Origin: Mycobacterium fragae
Lineage (GTDB): Bacteria; Actinomycetota; Actinomycetes; Mycobacteriales; Mycobacteriaceae
Assembly: GCF_002102185.1 (NCBI RefSeq)
Contig: NZ_LQOW01000031.1
Location: forward strand, 310,001-374,000
DNA length: 64,000 bases
Direction of reading: 5' to 3'
Below the pieces are notes generated by a model. That model had not been told where the DNA came from. It ran no database searches and worked only from the letters and a program-made list of their open reading frames with translations. A program made the position numbers and the translations under genes. The stretch's first letter is position 1, and each line of letters starts with the position of its first letter. Positions 62,107 to 64,000 of the stretch are shown here, piece by piece.

Positions 62107-63707
62107 GGAATCAGCTTGCCGGGGTTGAGGATTCCGGCGGGGTCGAGCGTCGACTTGACCGCGCGCAGCACTTTCACGCCCAATTCGCCCACCTCGTCGT
62201 GCATCCACGGCCGGTGGTCTGCGCCGACCGCGTGATGATGGGTGATCGTTCCGCCGGCGGCCATGATCGCATCCGAAGCGGCGGCCTTGGCGGCGCGCCA
62301 CTGTTCGATGGGATTGCCCCGTTGGCCGGCGACCACCGTGAAATACAGGGAAGCGCCGATGGCGTACACGTGCGAAATGTGGCACAGCACCAGTGCGGGC
62401 GTGCCGGATTCGGCCAGCGCGCCGCTCAGCGCATCGGTGACGGCGGCCTTCAGCGCGGGAATGTTGGACCAATCGGTGGCCGTTTCCAGCGTCTCGCACA
62501 GCGCACCGGCGGCCAACAATGAGTCGCGCAGATACGGCGCGCTGAACCGGCCCCGCTCCCACGCCCGCGCCGGGGCTTCGCCCAGCGAGGTGCCGCCGTT
62601 GGCCTCCAGCAGCGCCCGGGTTTCGGCATGTCTGCTCTCGGCGTGCGCCGCCGTGCCCTCGAATACCGTGATCGCCAGGCAGCCACCGGCGATCTGTGTT
62701 TCGCCGATCGCCTCGGTGGTGGCCAGGTTGACCCCGGTCTCGGCTTCGTCGGAAAGCCGGATCACCGTCGGCCCGGTGCCGGTCTGGGCGACGGCACGCA
62801 ATGCGCTTGTGCCGGTGGCGAAGTCGGGAAACGACCAGGCCTCGTAGCGGGTGGCTTCCGGCATCGGGTGCACGCGCACCCGGACCCGGCTGATCACACC
62901 GAAGACGCCCTCCGACCCGATCAGCAGTTGGCGCAGATCGGGACCGGCCGCCGACTGCGGGGCCCGGCCCAGGTCCAGCACTCCGGCGGGGGTGATGGCC
63001 CGCAATCCGCGGATCATGTCGTCGAAGCGGCCGTATCCGGCCGAGTCCTGGCCCGACGACCGGGTCGCGGCAAAGCCTCCGAGGCTGGCGAACTCGAAGC
63101 TCTGCGGGAAATGCCCGAGCGAGAAACCGCGTTCACCGAGGAGCTGCTCTGCCCGCGGGCCGGTGACGCCGGCGCCGAGCTCCGCTTCGCCGGAGACCTC
63201 GTCGAGGCTGAGCAGTTGGTCGAGCCGTCGCAGGTCCAGCGACACCACCGCGCCGAATTCGCCGCGGATCGGGTCGAGTCCACCGACCACGCTGGTGCCG
63301 CCGCCGAACGGGACGACGGCGATGCCGTGCTGCGAGCAATACCGCAGGATTGCGGCGATCTCGTCGTCATCGCCGGGCAACAGCACCGCGTCGGGCGCCT
63401 CCTGCACGCCGGAATCCTTGCGCCGCAACAGATCCAAAGTCGACTTGCCACCGGCGTGCAGCAACCGGTCGCGGTCCTCGATGCGACAGTAGTCGGCTCC
63501 GACGATGGCGGTCAGCGCGTCGCGGTCATCCTTCGGCAGCTCCGAGGGGCGCAGCCGCACCTGGTCGGCCTGCAGTTCAGGCGCGTCTCCGTCCGTCACG
63601 CCGAGGGCCTGATCGAGCAGCGACCGGATTCCCTGGGAGAGGGGCTTGGCCTGCGCAGGGTCACCCCAGGCATTCCATTTCATTGGCGGGCGCAACTCGT
63701 CAGACAT
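62103..63707 (-). CDS. FAD-binding oxidase, AGPS/D-lactate dehydrogenase-like (Rv2251-like)
   Basis: The 534-residue flavoprotein has an FAD-binding PCMH domain (AILRYCSQHGIAVVPFGGGT, then SVVGGLDP) followed by FATRSSGQDSAGYGRFDDM and an FAD-oxidase C-terminal domain with the His-rich stretch ITHHHAVGADHRPWM. The last motif resembles alkyl-dihydroxyacetonephosphate synthase, which makes ether lipids; family members also oxidise hydroxy acids. The ATG lies immediately beside a palindrome shared with the divergent TetR gene, suggesting repression by that protein. Translational coupling to the lipid-kinase gene supports a role in lipid metabolism. Confidence 0.88.
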   Translation of the reverse strand: MSDELRPPMKWNAWGDPAQAKPLSQGIRSLLDQALGVTDGDAPELQADQVRLRPSELPKDDRDALTAIVGADYCRIEDRDRLLHAGGKSTLDLLRRKDSGVQEAPDAVLLPGDDDEIAAILRYCSQHGIAVVPFGGGTSVVGGLDPIRGEFGAVVSLDLRRLDQLLSLDEVSGEAELGAGVTGPRAEQLLGERGFSLGHFPQSFEFASLGGFAATRSSGQDSAGYGRFDDMIRGLRAITPAGVLDLGRAPQSAAGPDLRQLLIGSEGVFGVISRVRVRVHPMPEATRYEAWSFPDFATGTSALRAVAQTGTGPTVIRLSDEAETGVNLATTEAIGETQIAGGCLAITVFEGTAAHAESRHAETRALLEANGGTSLGEAPARAWERGRFSAPYLRDSLLAAGALCETLETATDWSNIPALKAAVTDALSGALAESGTPALVLCHISHVYAIGASLYFTVVAGQRGNPIEQWRAAKAAASDAIMAAGGTITHHHAVGADHRPWMHDEVGELGVKVLRAVKSTLDPAGILNPGKLIP

Positions 63708-63744
63708 GCGTTACAGTATTACACATGGTGTCAATCAGTAACGC
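63708..63744. promoter_or_regulatory. 37-bp palindromic operator between and over divergent starts
   Basis: Two 17-base arms flank the tetR ATG (63725-63727). The left arm GCGTTACAGTATTACAC matches the reverse complement of the right arm at 13 of 17 positions, with a perfect outer GCGTTAC/GTAACGC. A TAnnnT box (TACAGT, 63712-63717) would start a leaderless tetR transcript. On the other strand, TAATACT lies about seven bases before the oxidase ATG (63707). Confidence 0.6.
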
Positions 63745-64000
63745 CTCCGCGGACACCGGAGAACGGATACTGGCGGCCGCCGCCAGCTGCGTGATCGATT
63801 TCGGGGTCGACCGCGTGACGCTGGCCGAGATCGCGCGGCGCGCAGGGGTGAGCAGGCCGACGGTCTATCGCCGCTGGCCGGACACCCGGTCGATCCTGGC
63901 GGGCCTGCTGACCAGCCGCATCGCCGCCGCGGTGCGTGAGGTGCCGGCACGCGGGGACGGCCGCAAGGCCTTGGTCGACCGGGTGGTGGCGGTGGCCGAA
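63725..64000 (+). CDS. TetR-family regulator (N-terminal part; cut by window end)
   Basis: The first 92 codons are visible. The TetR DNA-binding domain is complete: GERILAAAASCVIDFGVDRV, then TLAEIARRAGVSRPTVYRRW as the helix-turn-helix. The ligand-binding domain continues beyond the window. The start codon is the centre of a palindrome and probably the first base of the mRNA, so the protein most likely represses itself and the divergent FAD-oxidase/lipid-kinase genes. From memory the equivalent M. tuberculosis gene is Rv2250c. Confidence 0.88.
   Translation, partial: MVSISNASADTGERILAAAASCVIDFGVDRVTLAEIARRAGVSRPTVYRRWPDTRSILAGLLTSRIAAAVREVPARGDGRKALVDRVVAVAE

Noticed and set aside
62107..62562. 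Upstream extension of the diacylglycerol-kinase frame
   Set aside because: It overlaps the FAD oxidase on the same strand in another frame; GTG 62106 with the GTGA overlap gives the normal family length.

Overview
The window is high-GC actinobacterial DNA, almost certainly from a Mycobacterium (non-tuberculous, going by its accessory content). The evidence is a CYP124-type P450, a mycothiol-dependent dehydrogenase (MscR), a cutinase, DUF732, DUF222/13E12 and DUF3145 proteins, an MmpS-like secreted protein, PknH-type sensor domains and EmbR-like regulation. From memory, the right part (about 45-64 kb) follows the gene order of M. tuberculosis Rv2250c-Rv2266, with Rv2287-, Rv2298- and Rv2301-like genes nearby. 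The left 35 kb looks mostly accessory.

0-7 kb: a CMD/AhpD-like protein, a small ORF and a CAU-anticodon tRNA. The 3' 41 bp of the tRNA is repeated exactly 5.7 kb downstream. Between the two copies lie IS481-type remnants, a secreted DUF732 protein and a 1325-residue protein related to insecticidal Tc-toxin subunit A, with two peptidoglycan-binding domains at its C terminus. This looks like a small tRNA-associated islet with no integrase.

7-11.3 kb: a DivIVA-like coiled-coil protein, a peptidase-E-like (S51) gene broken by one in-frame stop, a secreted clan GH-A glycoside hydrolase coupled to it, and a DUF222-HNH (13E12 family) protein.

11.3-28 kb: one ORF of about 15.3 kb encodes a giant protein of up to 5096 residues: SARP/BTAD regulator, class III nucleotide cyclase, STAND-type ATPase, TPR-like helices, then about 28 SnoaL/NTF2-like domains (two single copies plus thirteen two-domain units of about 270 residues). 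Upstream on the same strand is a two-helix membrane protein with a long Ala/Glu/Arg repeat coiled coil.

28-36 kb: signalling cluster with a lipoprotein, a receptor Ser/Thr kinase, an EmbR-like BTAD-FHA regulator, a cupin, a second cyclase-STAND protein and a PIN/Phd toxin-antitoxin pair.

36-46.7 kb: aldo/keto reductase, SDR, DUF2652 and SRPBCC proteins, a Pro-rich membrane protein, an N-acetylglutaminylglutamine synthetase-like GNAT/ATP-grasp enzyme, a PknD-like kinase with an NHL propeller, a deazaflavin-dependent oxidoreductase, a PknH-sensor lipoprotein and a Na+/H+ antiporter.

46.7-64 kb: orphan ANTAR protein, cutinase, secreted proteins, cyp124, an operon of catalase-related peroxidase, cytochrome b561 and a DapB-like reductase, an Hsp70-like membrane protein, an acidic protein, SDR, SHOCT membrane protein, metallo-beta-lactamase plus MscR, methyltransferase plus beta-lactamase-like hydrolase, DUF3145, diacylglycerol kinase plus FAD oxidase, and a divergent TetR regulator (cut by the window end) whose start codon sits at the centre of a palindrome.
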